A stretch of 64,000 nt of DNA from Branchiostoma floridae (lineage: Eukaryota > Chordata > Leptocardii > Amphioxiformes > Branchiostomatidae): assembly GCF_000003815.2 (NCBI RefSeq), contig NC_049979.1, forward strand, positions 12,190,766 through 12,254,765. Reading direction: 5' to 3'. Position numbers and translations under genes: made by a program. The notes under the pieces were generated by a model, which did not search any database, was not told the DNA's origin, and saw only the letters and a program-made list of their open reading frames with translations. Positions 38,701-49,460 of this stretch are shown one piece after another (the first letter of the stretch is position 1; the number at the start of each line of letters is the position of its first letter).

Positions 38701-41700
38701 AGGAATGTTCGAAATCAACTAATAGGGGTAATGCATGAATGGGTGATACAAAATTATCATTATTTAGTTATTTTTCAATTAGGCATAAAATGCGATGATA
38801 CAGTAATATGAAAAGAGTATAAGGAATTCATGTGAATTAGAAGTCACGTTATCATTGAATTTTGAGGTAAGAAAGAAAAACATATTTTCCCTCATTGTGG
38901 AATAGGCAGATGGTAGGAAAGTCGTGACACCTCTTTTTAATATTTCATCAAAAGCAATTCAATGGGGTCACCTCTTTGATGCATCGTGGGGTAGCAAATA
39001 TATCGTTCCGAGTATCTATTTCCGATGTATGTTTTGATATCAGTTTTGCATCACGGTCTTCAACCAAAGTCATTTAAAGGCCCTTTATTTATATTTATTT
39101 ATATAGTATCTCATAATAGACCGCCCTGGTGTAAACAATTATTATTGTCTAATGGTGGATTTCATGAGGGTCTCACTATATAGACTAACGTTTTTGTCCT
39201 TACTGGTCTAAGTTCCGATTACGTTTGATGACGAGAGACATGCAAACCTGTCTTCTAACCAGCTATAACGAAAGGGTATGGCACCCTTACGAAAGGGGTG
39301 CGTAAGCACGTCAACCGATGATAATGATGATGATGTCGATAATGATGATGATGATGATGAACGTTTCATACTGACAGGCTACAGAGGAGTTCTTCCGGTC
39401 CATCCGCACGGCCGCGGGAGACGCCCAGTTCGCCAACTTTCTGAACCTGAACACGGGCAGCACGCTGTGTTTCGTCATCGACACCACGCTCAGCATGGAG
39501 GACGACATCGCCGCGTCCAAGGATCGGGCAATCGAGATCATCAGCAGCCGGCTGGGCTCGCCCACAGCCCCGTCCAACTTCATCCTCGTGCCCTTCAGTG
39601 ATCCACGTGAGTAGGCGGGCGGGCATTATAAGGGCATGAAACTGTTTGTAAGGAGGTTGTATATTGCTAAACTATGACGTGTGTGATCCAACACACATAC
39701 ACAGACACAGACACACACACACAGACACATACACACACGCGCGCGCGCGCGCACGCACGTACACACACATCGGATACCCTTTTGTTACCAAGCATTACAT
39801 AAAAATGCATAACCCGATGCATTACTAGTATATGCTGCATTATATGCTGCTCATGAGCGACCTCATGTGTCATCATCATGCGGTAATACGTAAGTTTACG
39901 TGGGCTTTGGTGCTCTCCTCTTGGTGAGGGGAGAATGGCAGCCCCGGCCGCGCGCGCGGTTAATTATACTAAGATGAAGCTCAGGCTAGTTCAAGAACCC
40001 AATGCTGTATTTTCCGCAGACGTGGGCCCGGCCGTGGTGACGAACGATCCCGAAGAGTTTGAGACAGCCATCGGGAACCTGCAGGCATCGGGAGGGGGCG
40101 ACGCTCCTGAGTACTCCCTGAGCGCCCTGCAGATCGCCCTGGCCAGGAGCCTGCCCGGATCCACCGTCTTCGTCTTCACGGACGCCGGGGCCAAGGACGC
40201 CGGGCTGGTGGAGTCGGTAACGTCACTGGGCATACAGAAGAACATCAAGGTGCGTTTGAATGTTCCTTTGAACTAGCAATTTTTAATTAACGTTCCTAGT
40301 CCAAACATGATACATGTATTAAGAACTGTGTAGTAGCCTTGTCAGCAAAACTGCCGAGCTCAAACTTCTGTGTGGAGAATGGTGAATTGAAAGCCAGTCT
40401 ATTCACAGTATCTTTCTAATTAAAAAAACACGTCTTTTTCTGCGTCGTTGCCTTTTGTAAGGAAGTCAGTTATTGTTCTTTGGGAGAAAAAAATGCAACA
40501 CAAAGGGAAATATTGACATTTTAGGTGAGCCATATTTAAAAACATAAAAACGCGTTAAGAGCGTTCAAATAAATAAAAAATATTCTAACCTACTTGTTTC
40601 AAAAATATTTTAGTGATAGACAAAACCGTTGGGACATTCAAACGGATCCGATTTTTTAAAACACCCTAACCCCGTGTTGTGTCTTCAGGTCACCTTCTTC
40701 TTGTCGGGCTCTGTCGGCCAGAGAAGGCGGAGACGGTCGGACAGGCCCAGAGCCCCGCGGGAGGCCGGAGACAGAGACACCTACCTCTCCATAGCACAGG
40801 CTACAGGTGGGTGCCGCGGAACAGGAACACCTGTTCACCTGTTCTGGTCATCCCCTCGCTGTTATGTCGGTGTTTTCTTCTTCCTCTAAATACGGCATAC
40901 AGCTGGATGTCGACAAGCATGTATTTGTGTGTCCTGGTCGACACGCGGTATTTATACCCGGTAGTAACAAGGCAGCCTTGTGGTACTCTCCAAGCAGATC
41001 GAGGTTCGTCATTGCTGTTTTAGACTTGTCTCAGGTGTTTTTGTCGGGCTTTTTATATTGTATCGGATATCGTTTTTTATATACAGGAAGGCATATATAA
41101 AGAAAGTAGAAAGCCGGATAAAAGCCGGATAAAAACGCCTAAAAACACGTCAGAAAAAAACCCGAGCCGAACCTCTGCTTGGAGGGTAGGTGATACCAGC
41201 GAACGTTCCGATCTTAGTTCCTTTATTCTCGTTCCCAGGCGGCCAGGTGCTGGACATCACCAAGTCGGAGGTGTTCGAGACCACCAAGCTGGTGGACCTC
41301 GTGGTGACGTCAGCAGAGGTAAGGGGTCATGAATGGGCAGATCCCCCCAAATATACATAAAATGTATATTCCTAATATATATTCCTACAGAGATGAGACC
41401 TCAAGCGATCTATTTGCTTGAAGAAATAGCACACGACTTAGTACCCTTTAAATATTATCCTGTCATCGACAATAAAAGCATCGCATGTTTAGTGCTTATA
41501 TGTATCTTTAATCCACGCACTGTACGTTACCACTTACCCACTCACTAACTCGCTTGTTTACTCACTCATTCACTCACACAATGACACACACTCGCTCACA
41601 CTCACTCACTTTTCCACTCATACATTAATATTCATGCACTCACTCGCTCATTCACTCACTTGGCACGTACTCGTTCACTCACTCACTCACTCACTCACTG

Positions 41701-44700
41701 AACTCTTTGTCATAGGTCAACATCCTGCAGATCCGAGACGCCCCGGCTGGGACGGGAGATCACGTGATTCCATTGGACCTGACTATGAGTGACGTCATCA
41801 TCCAGGTGACAGGACAAGGTGCCGAACTGCAGGTGCTCGATCCAACAGGTGCGTCATCTTTCTATTAAAACACTCCGGTCGCTGTATGTGCGCTACGGCC
41901 ACATTCCCAACGTCGGAGCCTAACAGGGCAGCTTTCCGGATCAAAAAGTATGATATAACAACAAACAAAAGACACAGGGACGTAAAGAAATTAGTAGTCA
42001 TGAGAATATTTTTTGTATATTAATGTTACTTCATAAACACTTTTATTTTTCGTATTCGCAAACAACCCGGCTCCTGGCTCCAAGTCGACTCGAAAAACGC
42101 GTGTGTAAACCCAACCCAGCCATACTTACACTCACTCGTTGCTCGTTGCCATTCCTTCAGGTGTTCTCCAAGCGACAGGTGAGAACGCCACCGTCAGCGT
42201 GGAGGTCCAGCTGAGCGACGTGCTGGTGGTGCGCGTGCGTGACGTCACGCCGGGGCTGTGGCACGTCGTGGTCCTCTCAGACGTGACCTATGACCTGCGC
42301 GTCACGGCGCAGAGCAGCGTGGACTTCTTGTACGCCTTCGTGGACCGGACGGCGAACGACACCGAACACCCGGGCGTGTGTGACGTGGACGGGAGACCTG
42401 TGTCAGGTACGGGCCCGGTCACATCGGTCGTGCGATTGTCGTACGATCGTTGCACAATCGCAAACTAACTAAGGGAACGTGCACTTGTCGTTCAGGACCG
42501 TTCAGCTGTCTTGTTACTGAAAAAGGCTGTCTCAGATAACTGTCGGTGGTGTCACAGACTACTGGAAAATCCGACGTCAAAGTCCTACGACGACCTGCAA
42601 CCTTCTTGCTGCAAAGAACGTGCACGTGGTGGCGCTTTAAGAGACAGATTCATGATACTGATCACAAGAGAAGTGGCATCCTTGACCATTTATGTCTATT
42701 GGCCGAGAAATCCATCAGATGCATGGCCTGCTCAAATTTGTCCCTCCGACGAGAAACAAAACACAGGAAATTGGTTTATGATCAAATTACTTTACTTGTT
42801 ACTTGTTAAGGTCTCCTCCTGTGGAGTGGCCTGCATCAAGGATTTTCCGTCTCCTGCGAACCATCCGTCGCCATTCCAGGCGGTTCTGGGCCATCTTTTC
42901 TACGTCATTCAGTTTCAGGTTGTTGTTTCCGGTGGTTAGTCTGGTATCCTCGAGGGCAGTGTTGAGCCATGTCTTCCTCGGTCTCCCTCTGGACCTTTTA
43001 CCAAAGTTCGGGTTCCAGTCCAAGAGGAATCTGGGCAACCTCTCTTTAGGCATCCTCAAGACGTGACCCAGCCACCTGAGTCTGCTGGCTGCTACAAGAG
43101 CTTCAATGTTCGTTGTTTCTGTCTGTTGAAATACACTTATGTTGGAGATATGATGAAACCATCGAACACGTAAGATCCTTCTAAGACAGCGCTGATGGAA
43201 CACTTCTAACCTGCTCATTTGTGCCTTGGTAGTGACCCATACTTCACTCCCATAAGTCAGAATAGTTAGTACTGCTGCCTCGTAGATCCTGATTTTTGTT
43301 GAGAGGAGAATGCTGCTATTGTTCCATATTTTACCAAGTTGGGAAAAAGCCCCGGAAGCTTTCTGAATGCGCAATGAAAGTTCAGTGTCCATTTTCCCAT
43401 CACTGCTAAACGTCGTTCCCAGGTAAGTGAAGGTGCTGACTTGCTCAGCTGGGCATCCTTCAACAGTTACACTGAGCGTTCCTTCCTCAGTGTATGGTCG
43501 TTGAGTGGTGTGCTTGCCAACTGCCATAACTTGGGTCTTCTTGGCATTGGCCTTGAGGCCAGCAAGGGAGCTGTTCTTGCATAGCAAGTCAGTTGTTTCC
43601 TGTAAACCCGGCTTTGTGTTGTCTAGTAGGGCCATGTCGTCAGCATAATCTGTGTCCAATACTGAAACAGCCGGCTGTCCAGGAGTCTCCTGTAGTAGCA
43701 CTGCACCTGTGCTGAGCCGTTTCCTCTGTTCAGTAAGGTAAGCTGCCAGATTAATGCAGACATTGAAAACTGGAGGGCCTTGTATGTCACCCTGACCAGT
43801 ACCAGATTCGACATTAAACCAGCTTGACTGCTCCCCATTCACTCTTACGGCGCTCACAGTATTGTAGAAAAAGGCTTGCAGGACTCTGATGTACTTCATA
43901 GGCAGCCCGTAAAAGGAGAAAGCTTTCCAGATGAATTGCCTTTTGATGCTGTCAAATGCGGCCTTAAAGTCAATGAAGTTTATATACAAGGGGATGTTGA
44001 ACTCAATACTCTTATGGATGATTGTCTGTAGGGAGTAAATCTGATCGATGCAAGATCTGTTCTTCCTGAAGCCACATTGATTTTCCCTTAGTAATCTTTC
44101 CAACCCCAGGTTGATGCGTTCCAGGATGATGATCTGAAAGAGTTTTGATGCTGTCGATCGGAGTGTTATTCCCCTGTTGTTGCCGCAGTATGTAGTATCC
44201 CCCTTCTTGGGTAGCACAATGATGATGCCTTTGGACCAGTCCTCGGGAATGGCTTCACCAAACCAAACCTTGGCAAACAGAACCTCCAGAGCTTTGATTA
44301 GTCCTGACGCACCGTACTTCAACTGTCCATTGGCTATCCCATCTACTCCAGGAGATTTGTGGTTCTTCAATTTCTTAAGAGCATTCTGAATCTCAATAGT
44401 TGTTGGAGGGCCATCATCTTCTCCCAGGTACGCAAAGCTGGGAACACCTGGTATCCTGTCCAGCTCAGCTAGGTCAGAGTCTTCCTGCTGCGGGTTGAGT
44501 AGCTCAGAGAAATGTTCAGCCCACCTTTCCCGCTGAGCATCAGGATCGGAAATCAGTTTTCCGGACTTGTCCCTAACTGCTGAAGACTTCTTGCTTCTCT
44601 TGTTTGACAGGATCCGAATCTTCTGCCAGACTTCTCTCTGGTTTCCCTGCTTTGCTGCACTTTCTAGATCTGATGCTACCCTGAGAGCCCAGTTATTGTC

Positions 44701-47700
44701 GTCAACTTTACAACTCTTCTTGACCATCTTGTTTAGCCTGGAATACTCCGACTTGTTAGTATCATATGTGGGGTCACGCCTCTTGACCTCAGCACGCTTT
44801 CTGATCAAGTCCTTGGTTTCCTGTGAAAGATGCTGTTGTCGTCTCTTTCTGGGACGATCTCCAAGCACTTCTAAAGACACAGAGTGCACTGTTTCTGTGA
44901 ACTTTTCCCATGTGTCCTCTAGAGGTTCATCTTCCACATACAGACATTCAAAACGGTTAGTGAGTTCTATGTTGTACTCTTCAGCCTTTGTTCCATCTCG
45001 AAGATGTTCTATGGCTGGAAAAGTGTGATCTACTGCGTCTAGTTTCTTTGCTGCCTTTAGCCTAATCCGCAGATAGCCCCTTACCAGGTAGTGGTCTGAT
45101 CCGATGTCAGCACCCCTGCAAGCTTTGACATCCAGTAGAGAATGGCTCCACTTGGTGCTTATACATATATGATCAATTTGATTGACAGTCCTGCCATCTG
45201 GGGATCTCCAAGTCCCCTTGTGGATGTCTTTATGTTCAAAAAGAGTCCCCCCGATCGTCAACTGGTTCAAGGCGCAGAAGTCCAGTAATCGGATCCCGTT
45301 GTCACTTGATTCGCTGTGCAAAGAGTGACGTCCTATCACGCCCCTCCTGGTTGTGTAGTCAGATGTCACTTTACTGTTGAAGTCCCCCAAGAGTAACTTG
45401 ATGTCATGTCCGGGCAGATCAGCAAAGGTATCAGCTAATTGGGTATAGAAACTGTCTTTATCTCCTTCATCAGCCCCATCCGTAGGCGCATACGCCACGA
45501 TGACAGAAATGTTGATCTGTTGACTATGCAGTCTGGCACATAAAATCCTTTCAGACACAGGGGAGTATGAGATGAGNNNNNNNNNNNNNNNNNNNNNNNN
45601 NNNNNNNNNNNNNNNNNNNNNNNNNNNNNNNNNNNNNNNNNNNNNNNNNNNNNNNNNNNNNNNNNNNNNNNNNNNNGACCAACTCCTTGCCGTCTAGTTC
45701 CATCAGTACGTCCAGAGAAGACCAGTAGTGAACCGTTCTCAAGTTTCTCGATACCACTGCTTGGCATGTGTGTCTCAGTAACACCTAGGAGGTCTAGTCT
45801 ATAGTCGTCTATCACTGATGCCAGCTGATACAGCTTGGAGGAGTTGCTAACTAGTGTCCGCACATTCCATGTGGCTATACACAGACGTTTCTTCACATGG
45901 TTGCTAGGGTGTAGTTTGTTGTAATTAACATCAACATGACTAGCCTTAGGACGAATACAACACTTAGGGTGATGCGCCCGTTTCCTTCCCTTCAACGTGG
46001 TAGGGTCCTTTCGGCTTTGCCCACCACGCGTCATCCTGGTCCCAGTTGACCCAGAATTTCGCGGGACGCTTCGAGACGATTTCTTCCTTGATGTTCCGGT
46101 AGCCATGAGTGTTCTACAGAGCGGGTAGCTGACCCACTGCTGTGGCCTTTTATCGACTTGTCTGGTCTAGATCCGTAGTGTTCTGTTGTGATGTAACGGC
46201 GGCACCTCGGGAAGGATGTGGCTCTTCACCACGCACTACGGTCTTGAGCTAGGAGAGGTTGTGTATTGCACTTCACTAGCCCCTGGAGCAGATCTTGAGC
46301 TCCTCGCCGCCAAATGATCAATTGATCATCATGATCAAATGATAACAATAAATCATTAATAGTTTGATAACCATAATCCTAATCATAGCTCAATCTTACC
46401 CTAAGTCTACCATAGCCGTGATCCGAGCCGTCCTAGACCTGGTGCCGAATTCTTCCGATCGGCTAGGGCCGAACTGCCAGGTGCCGAAATGCCCAGATAG
46501 TGGCTATTATTTGACCATCTTGTCTTCCAGGACAGCGCCCGAACATCCGCGTGAACATGGTGGGCTCGGACCCGAGCCTGGTGCAGAACGTGACGTCACT
46601 AGACCTGGTGAGCTCGGGCGGGGCAGTTCTGCAGGTCCTGTCTTTGCAGGAGAACGAGGCTCTGTCTGAGTACTTCGCCGTCAGCCCCACCCTGCCGCAG
46701 CAGCCGTTCAAGTTCAGGGTACGGGGATATGACGCGGCTGCTAATGCGTTCCAGAGGTACGACAATGAGTTATACGTATCGATAAGTAACGTTACAGTAC
46801 TGCTTTTTAACAATATTCTGCTTTATCTGAGCCCTTCAAGTTTAGGATACGACGCCGCTGATAATGCCCTGCAGAGGTACCTACCAGTCCAGTGTCCATA
46901 GGAGGCTGGAAATTTACAGTAGAAATTGACCAAATAGATAATTTCCAGAGGAGATAGCCAGCCAATGCTTGCGTCCTAGGTAGAGGGCACGCCTAAAAGT
47001 GATGAAGACCAACCCATCAACTACCCGGAGGGGTACCTTTGTTTCCAAATGGGACCGTAGCATGTGAAGGTTTATGTTAAACATCCCCGATTGCCTTGTT
47101 TTCTGACAGAGTCATCCCCACGATGGTCCAGACGTCCACGTGCCGATTCGAAATCACCACGGACCTGACGACGTTACGCCTGGTCCCCGGCGGGACAGTG
47201 GACGTCACCTTCACCCTGTACAACGCCGGGCAGTACGGCCTCTTCACCATCTCTGCTGACGACGATAAAAGATACGTGCAGTCGCTGGCCACTAACAGGT
47301 GGGTATTGTATATGTACCTATAGTGTTTTATGGAAAATGAGTTTCAATAAAAGAAAGTGGACTGCACTAAACTTCAACCAGTTCTCTTATCTCCGGATAA
47401 GCTGAAAGGGTCAAAGGTTGTTTGCAGTCTGTGTCGGCCCCGTCACAGTCCTAAAACCCATCTATTAGGAAACATCCCTACATGCCTAATCCTATGCTCT
47501 GTCTCACCACCAGCACTGCTAGTATGAGCTGTTCGAAAGTGATTACATCCAGAGGAAAATTGGTGATTGCAAGACAGACAATCCAATTATTACCTTTTCA
47601 CTTTTCATTAGATAGCCTTCTTCAAAATGATGATGAGTGGTACCACGCCCATTGGCTGTTTGCAAGAGTTTCATACGGATGGCGTTACTGGTTCGTTACT

Positions 47701-49217
47701 AAACCGTGGCCTGTTCCTCCCCAGTCTGCCCCTGGATGCGGGTGATTCCGGGTACAACAGGATGACTCTCGCAGCGCCGGCATCAGCAGCCTTCGGCACC
47801 ACCACCACCGTCACCCTGACTGCCCGGTCCGAGTCCGGAGCCTACAACTTCGTGGTGTTCAGAATCACGGTGTTACCACCGGTGGGTAGGGCTAATCTCC
47901 AAGCAGACGTTGGGAGGCACAATCGTAACATTTTTAAGGACATAACGTCCTTGCATTTTTCTATCGTTTGTAATAGAAACATGCAACTAGGAAAATTGGT
48001 TTCTCCTCAAATATTCATGTTGACTTTTGTCTTTTGCCACTTAAAATTATTTATCCTTTTCACTACACTTCTGTTGGTAATCTTCTTTCTTCCTCCCGTC
48101 CTTAACATGCCTGTCACACAGTAGACGAGCTTAAGCTTCGGCCGTGTTTGCTGATCACGTTGCACTACTTTCAGGCTTTTCGTTTGAATGTTTATAGTAT
48201 TAAATTCTCCGTGGTTGTTGATATTGCAANNNNNNNNNNNNNNNNNNNNNNNNNNNNNNNNNNNNNNNNNNNNNNNNNNNNNNNNNNNNNNNNNNNNNNN
48301 NNNNNNNNNNNNNNNNNNNNNNNNNNNNNGGTAGAACAAAAATGATGATTCTAGACACTCTATTTCCGGTTCTTTGTCCTTTCGTCCATTCATCCATGCA
48401 TCCATCCAAACAGGAGCGAGACTTCATCCCACCGACTTGTGAAGTGGTTTCCGTGGACGGGACGTGCCGGGACGTCGACGCTTCCACCTGCGACTCCCGC
48501 ACGTTCACGGTGACCACGGCGTACCGGGACCAGGGCTACGGGCTGAGGAGCATCTCCCCCCGAGCGACCAACGGCAACTTCACCTGGATACTACAGGACT
48601 TTCGGCCCGGACTTACTAACCAGACCATCACAGCGAACTTTACAGCCAGTTGTTGTCAAACGAAGTAAGAAGTTTTCCGTCTCAGCGATCCTAGTTTTTG
48701 TCACAGTCATTCTCGTTTATTACCTTCACTGGAAGGCCATGTGTAATTCTAGTTTATCAACAAAATTGATGAATGTATATTTCTGATCTAATGTTCCAGT
48801 GTCGAATTCGTGGTGAGTGACCGTGTGGGCAACTATGACGTGTGTAGACCAAACCTGTCCCCTCCCCTCCCTAAGCAAGCGGTCAACGTGGCCATGTTTG
48901 TTTTCATCGGCATCGGCGTCCTACTGTTCCTCATCCTTCTGATCGTACTCATCATCCTCTTCGTTCGGCACCGAAGACGAAGGAAGTACAAGGCGCAGGA
49001 AAAGTACCGAGACGAGGTGAAGACCGGCGGAGCCGGCAAGGCACTGATGAAGCGGGACACGTCTGGGGCAGTCACGGCCACGGCAACAAGGACAGACGTG
49101 GCCGTCAGGTCGTCTGAAACCAGGATCAAGTATCAGAGGGTTGCCATGACGACGGGGTCGGAAGGTCACCGCGTGGAGATCAGCGCGCACAGAGAGATGC
49201 GCACCGTGAGAACGTGA
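22238..49217 (+). CDS. VWA7: VWA7-like protein: secreted or membrane protein with a von Willebrand factor A domain
   Basis: Sixteen exons: 22238-22564, 25126-25320, 26458-26603, 27081-27196, 27781-27920, 39378-39606, 40020-40249, 40689-40806, 41239-41318, 41716-41848, 42161-42406, 46531-46756, 47110-47298, 47725-47881, 48414-48664, 48800-49217. All phases match, giving 1066 aa, so no exon is lost in the N gaps. Residues 1-25 are a signal peptide. The N-terminal region has THGAITRRALL, DFYSHSNWVEMG and GKCSHGGHFDGSKD, hallmarks of the VWA7 (G7c) family. The VWA domain starts near residue 335, with the metal site FVIDTTLSM (D343-x-T-x-S347) and FVFTDAGAKD. Beta-rich segments follow. Unlike the shorter mammalian VWA7 (about 890 aa), it ends with a transmembrane helix (about 958-981), a RHRRRRKYK stop-transfer and an 80-residue tail. 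Its biological role is unknown. Confidence 0.9.
22582..22731. mobile_element. MITE, CTCCAAGCAGA family
   Basis: The ends cctccgagcagatgtaagg and ccttacatttgcttggagat are inverses. The interior is non-coding. It begins about 18 bp after the 5' splice site of VWA7 exon 1. Confidence 0.65.
22860..23022. mobile_element. MITE, CTCCAAGCAGA family
   Basis: The left end atctccaatcagatgtgag and the right end aacatctgcttggagat are inverses. The interior contains an internal near-palindrome (gtgtgtgtgg/ccacacacac type). Confidence 0.6.
23353..23399. repeat. (GTTT)n microsatellite
   Basis: About 11 perfect tetranucleotide copies in VWA7 intron 1. Confidence 0.9.
23779..23951. mobile_element. MITE, CTCCAAGCAGA family, with near-perfect 8-bp flanking duplication
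   Basis: The left end is tagtaaatctccaagcagag and the right end catctgcttggagacta. The flanks ctcaaaca (left) and ctcaaata (right) match 7 of 8, as expected for a hAT-type 8-bp target duplication. Confidence 0.65.
25899..26117. mobile_element. MITE, GGCCCGGCCGGG family, copy 1
   Basis: The left end gtcacatttccaaaccgggg + cccggccggg and the right end ccggccgggcccagtttgg + aaatgtga are inverses. The core holds ggaacgaaaagtatgatatg. It is adjacent to a second copy in the same orientation. Confidence 0.75.
26127..26330. mobile_element. MITE, GGCCCGGCCGGG family, copy 2
   Basis: It has the same termini and the same core (gggagcgacaaaaatgatatg) as the neighbouring copy. It ends about 130 bp before VWA7 exon 3. 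Confidence 0.75.
27711..27755. mobile_element. Minimal MITE of the CTCCAAGCAGA family (ends only)
   Basis: GATCTCCAAGCAGACG is followed within 12 bp by CAACATTTGCTTGGAGAT. The two termini are present with essentially no interior, about 25 bp before the acceptor of VWA7 exon 5. Confidence 0.7.
27921..29109. other. Left part of the large VWA7 intron, no gene seen
   Basis: AT-rich unique sequence between VWA7 exon 5 and the stop codon of the nested kelch gene. It should include the kelch 3' UTR (minus strand), but no canonical AATAAA on that strand was identified close to the stop. Confidence 0.5.
29110..34992 (-). CDS. BTB-BACK-kelch protein nested in a VWA7 intron and split by a transposon
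   Basis: The 5' part (34992 down to about 33706) encodes an N-terminal BTB domain (SLLVDVVLCVSGKEIPCHRP; YFQGMF), a BACK domain (LVRFPLMDKMYFLDNV) and the first kelch blades (FAVAVLGSNDIFVCAGD, KLAVVHDKVYAIGG). The 3' part (29613 to 29110) encodes the remaining blades (YVMGGRDAENRD, KVYIYGGLGSGLF) and the stop. The family (nearest in type to KLHL6/24/35) supplies substrate adaptors for cullin-3 ubiquitin ligases. All coding sequence was originally one exon, with only a 5' UTR intron (acceptor before 35005). A 4.1-kb element now sits in the middle of a blade. Without splicing, the first part ends 12 codons into the element (YRPFLINWENWR-stop). A phase-0 donor (GTG|GTAAAT at 33723) and acceptor (GACAG before 29613) would join 423 and 167 codons into a 590-aa protein of normal length. 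Functional gene or pseudogene is unresolved. Confidence 0.8.
30532..30712 (-). mobile_element. tRNA-derived SINE, copy 1
   Basis: The minus strand shows an A-box-like TTGGCCGAACGGTTTGCACG and a B box GGTTCGAATCCC at tRNA spacing, then GAGTCGGGGTGTTG and a tail. It lacks a complete acceptor stem, so it is not a functional tRNA. Confidence 0.75.
30813..30990 (-). mobile_element. tRNA-derived SINE, copy 2
   Basis: The same structure as the copy about 280 bp to the left: A box GTTGTGGTTAGCACG, B box GGTTCGAATCCC, shared tail region (ttcttactcgcccctctg). The two copies differ by small indels. Confidence 0.75.
31814..31960. other. Assembly gap (147 N)
   Basis: A run of N inside the kelch-disrupting transposon. 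Any internal ORF passing through it cannot be read. Confidence 1.
32285..32412. repeat. Nested inverted repeat around ACCGGT
   Basis: GATTGGTCAAAATGAATCG pairs with CGATTCATTCTGACCAATC around caccggtgt. An outer pair (tttcgctcctttttattgg / ccaatcagaggagcgaaa) encloses it. It lies inside the 4.1-kb element. Confidence 0.75.
34993..36500. other. VWA7 intron, upstream side of the nested kelch gene
   Basis: It contains the 5' UTR acceptor of the kelch gene (gatattgcag before the ATG leader) and a (TA)n run at 35673-35705. The distal 5' UTR exon and promoter of the kelch gene should be here but were not identified. Confidence 0.5.
36505..37660. repeat. Tandem repeat, about 4.5 copies of a ~252-bp unit
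   Basis: The anchor (g)catcatcgtcaacctcagtg recurs at about 36518, 36798, 37049, 37301 and 37556. Each unit also carries gacctgccaaaccaca, cagataca and ccataataaaaccagc. The copies are diverged by indels. The array lies in the VWA7 intron, upstream of the nested kelch gene. Confidence 0.9.
38069..38194. mobile_element. 126-bp MITE, TAGCCTGGTATCCAGCCG family, copy 1
   Basis: It begins TAGCCTGGTATCCAGCCG and ends with its exact inverse. The inner arms (agctcccgagtctcttc / gaagagactcgggagct) also pair, so the whole element is nearly palindromic. Confidence 0.9.
38195..39377. other. VWA7 intron, no feature beyond a (GAT)n run
   Basis: Unique AT-rich DNA. A GATGAT-rich microsatellite at 39318-39360 ends about 18 bp before the acceptor of VWA7 exon 6. 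Confidence 0.6.
39695..39770. repeat. (CA)n / (CG)n compound microsatellite
   Basis: An acacac tract interrupted by a cgcgcgcgcgcgc block, in the VWA7 intron after exon 6. Confidence 0.9.
40985..41188. mobile_element. MITE, CTCCAAGCAGA family
   Basis: The left end tactctccaagcagatcgag and the right end aacctctgcttggagggta are inverses. The interior carries duplicated aaagccggat. No clear flanking duplication. Confidence 0.7.
41540..41702. repeat. (ACTC)n-rich tract
   Basis: Imperfect cactcactcact repeats, denser to the right, ending about 13 bp before the acceptor of VWA7 exon 10. Confidence 0.85.
41886..42085. mobile_element. Diverged MITE of the GGCCCGGCCGGG family
   Basis: The characteristic core cagctttccggatcaaaaagtatgatataac is preserved (split as cagctttccggatc and aaaaagtatgatataac), but the GC-rich ends have decayed. 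Confidence 0.55.
42407..42777. other. VWA7 intron segment before the LINE, unrecognised
   Basis: Fairly GC-balanced sequence with open frames over 250 bp (for example 42511-42939) but no domain or splice partner that I recognise. It could be a relic of a transposon ORF. Confidence 0.4.
42788..46330 (-). mobile_element. RTE-like non-LTR retrotransposon (LINE), nearly full length
   Basis: One long reading frame runs from the ATG at 46106 to the stop at 42799, interrupted only by an N gap. It starts with an apurinic endonuclease domain (CIATWNVRTL, TETHMPSS, LLLGDFNSKV, QIDHICIS, GSDHYLVR). Reverse transcriptase follows (CGFRKNRSC, FIDFKAAFDSI, GTGQGDIQGPP, YADDMALL), then a C-terminal region RLRWLGHVLRM ... 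KRSRGRPRKTW. No stop or frameshift is visible in the 919 codons after the gap. The 3' end has short AAGTAAC repeats, as in RTE elements. The 10-bp sequence atgatcaaat flanks both ends (42778-42787, 46331-46340) as a target-site duplication. It lies antisense in a VWA7 intron. Confidence 0.9.
45577..45676. other. Assembly gap (100 N)
   Basis: It falls inside the endonuclease domain of the LINE. The reading frame differs on its two sides, so its true size is probably not 100. Confidence 1.
46843..46880. pseudogene. Partial duplicate of the end of VWA7 exon 12
   Basis: ttcaagtttaggatacgacg + ccgctgataatgccctgcagaggtac parallels the true exon end (ttcaagttcagg ... tatgacgcggctgctaatgc ... ttccagaggtac) about 120 bp upstream, including the AG|GTAC 5' splice site. 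It has no acceptor of its own. Confidence 0.7.
48230..48329. other. Assembly gap (100 N)
   Basis: In the intron between VWA7 exons 14 and 15. Phase continuity across it shows that a missing exon is not required. Confidence 1.
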
Positions 49218-49454
49218 AGTATCCTCTATTAGCTTCCTCATCAGCCTCAACGGGTCTGGCTTTTCTGGCTTACAATGTGAATTTCCCTGGTTGTGTATCA
49301 GTTCTGAGAGTGTCGCAGTTGAGCTCTAGGTCCCGGTTCAATTCCTGCCAGGGCATCTCGGTTCGGGCTGCGCCCGTCTATGGAAGGGAGGCAAAATGTG
49401 GACCCCGTGTTTGTCTACGTCAAAAGGGAAGGGCCAGCTATAGTAACCCCTTCC

Positions 49455-49460
49455 AATAAA
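49455..49460 (+). terminator. AATAAA poly(A) signal of the VWA7-like gene
   Basis: A canonical hexamer (ccAATAAAaat) 238 bp after the stop codon. Confidence 0.55.

Noticed and set aside
42511-42939. 142-aa ORF between VWA7 exon 11 and the LINE
   Set aside because: It crosses the LINE boundary, so the right half is antisense LINE. The left half shows no recognisable domain.
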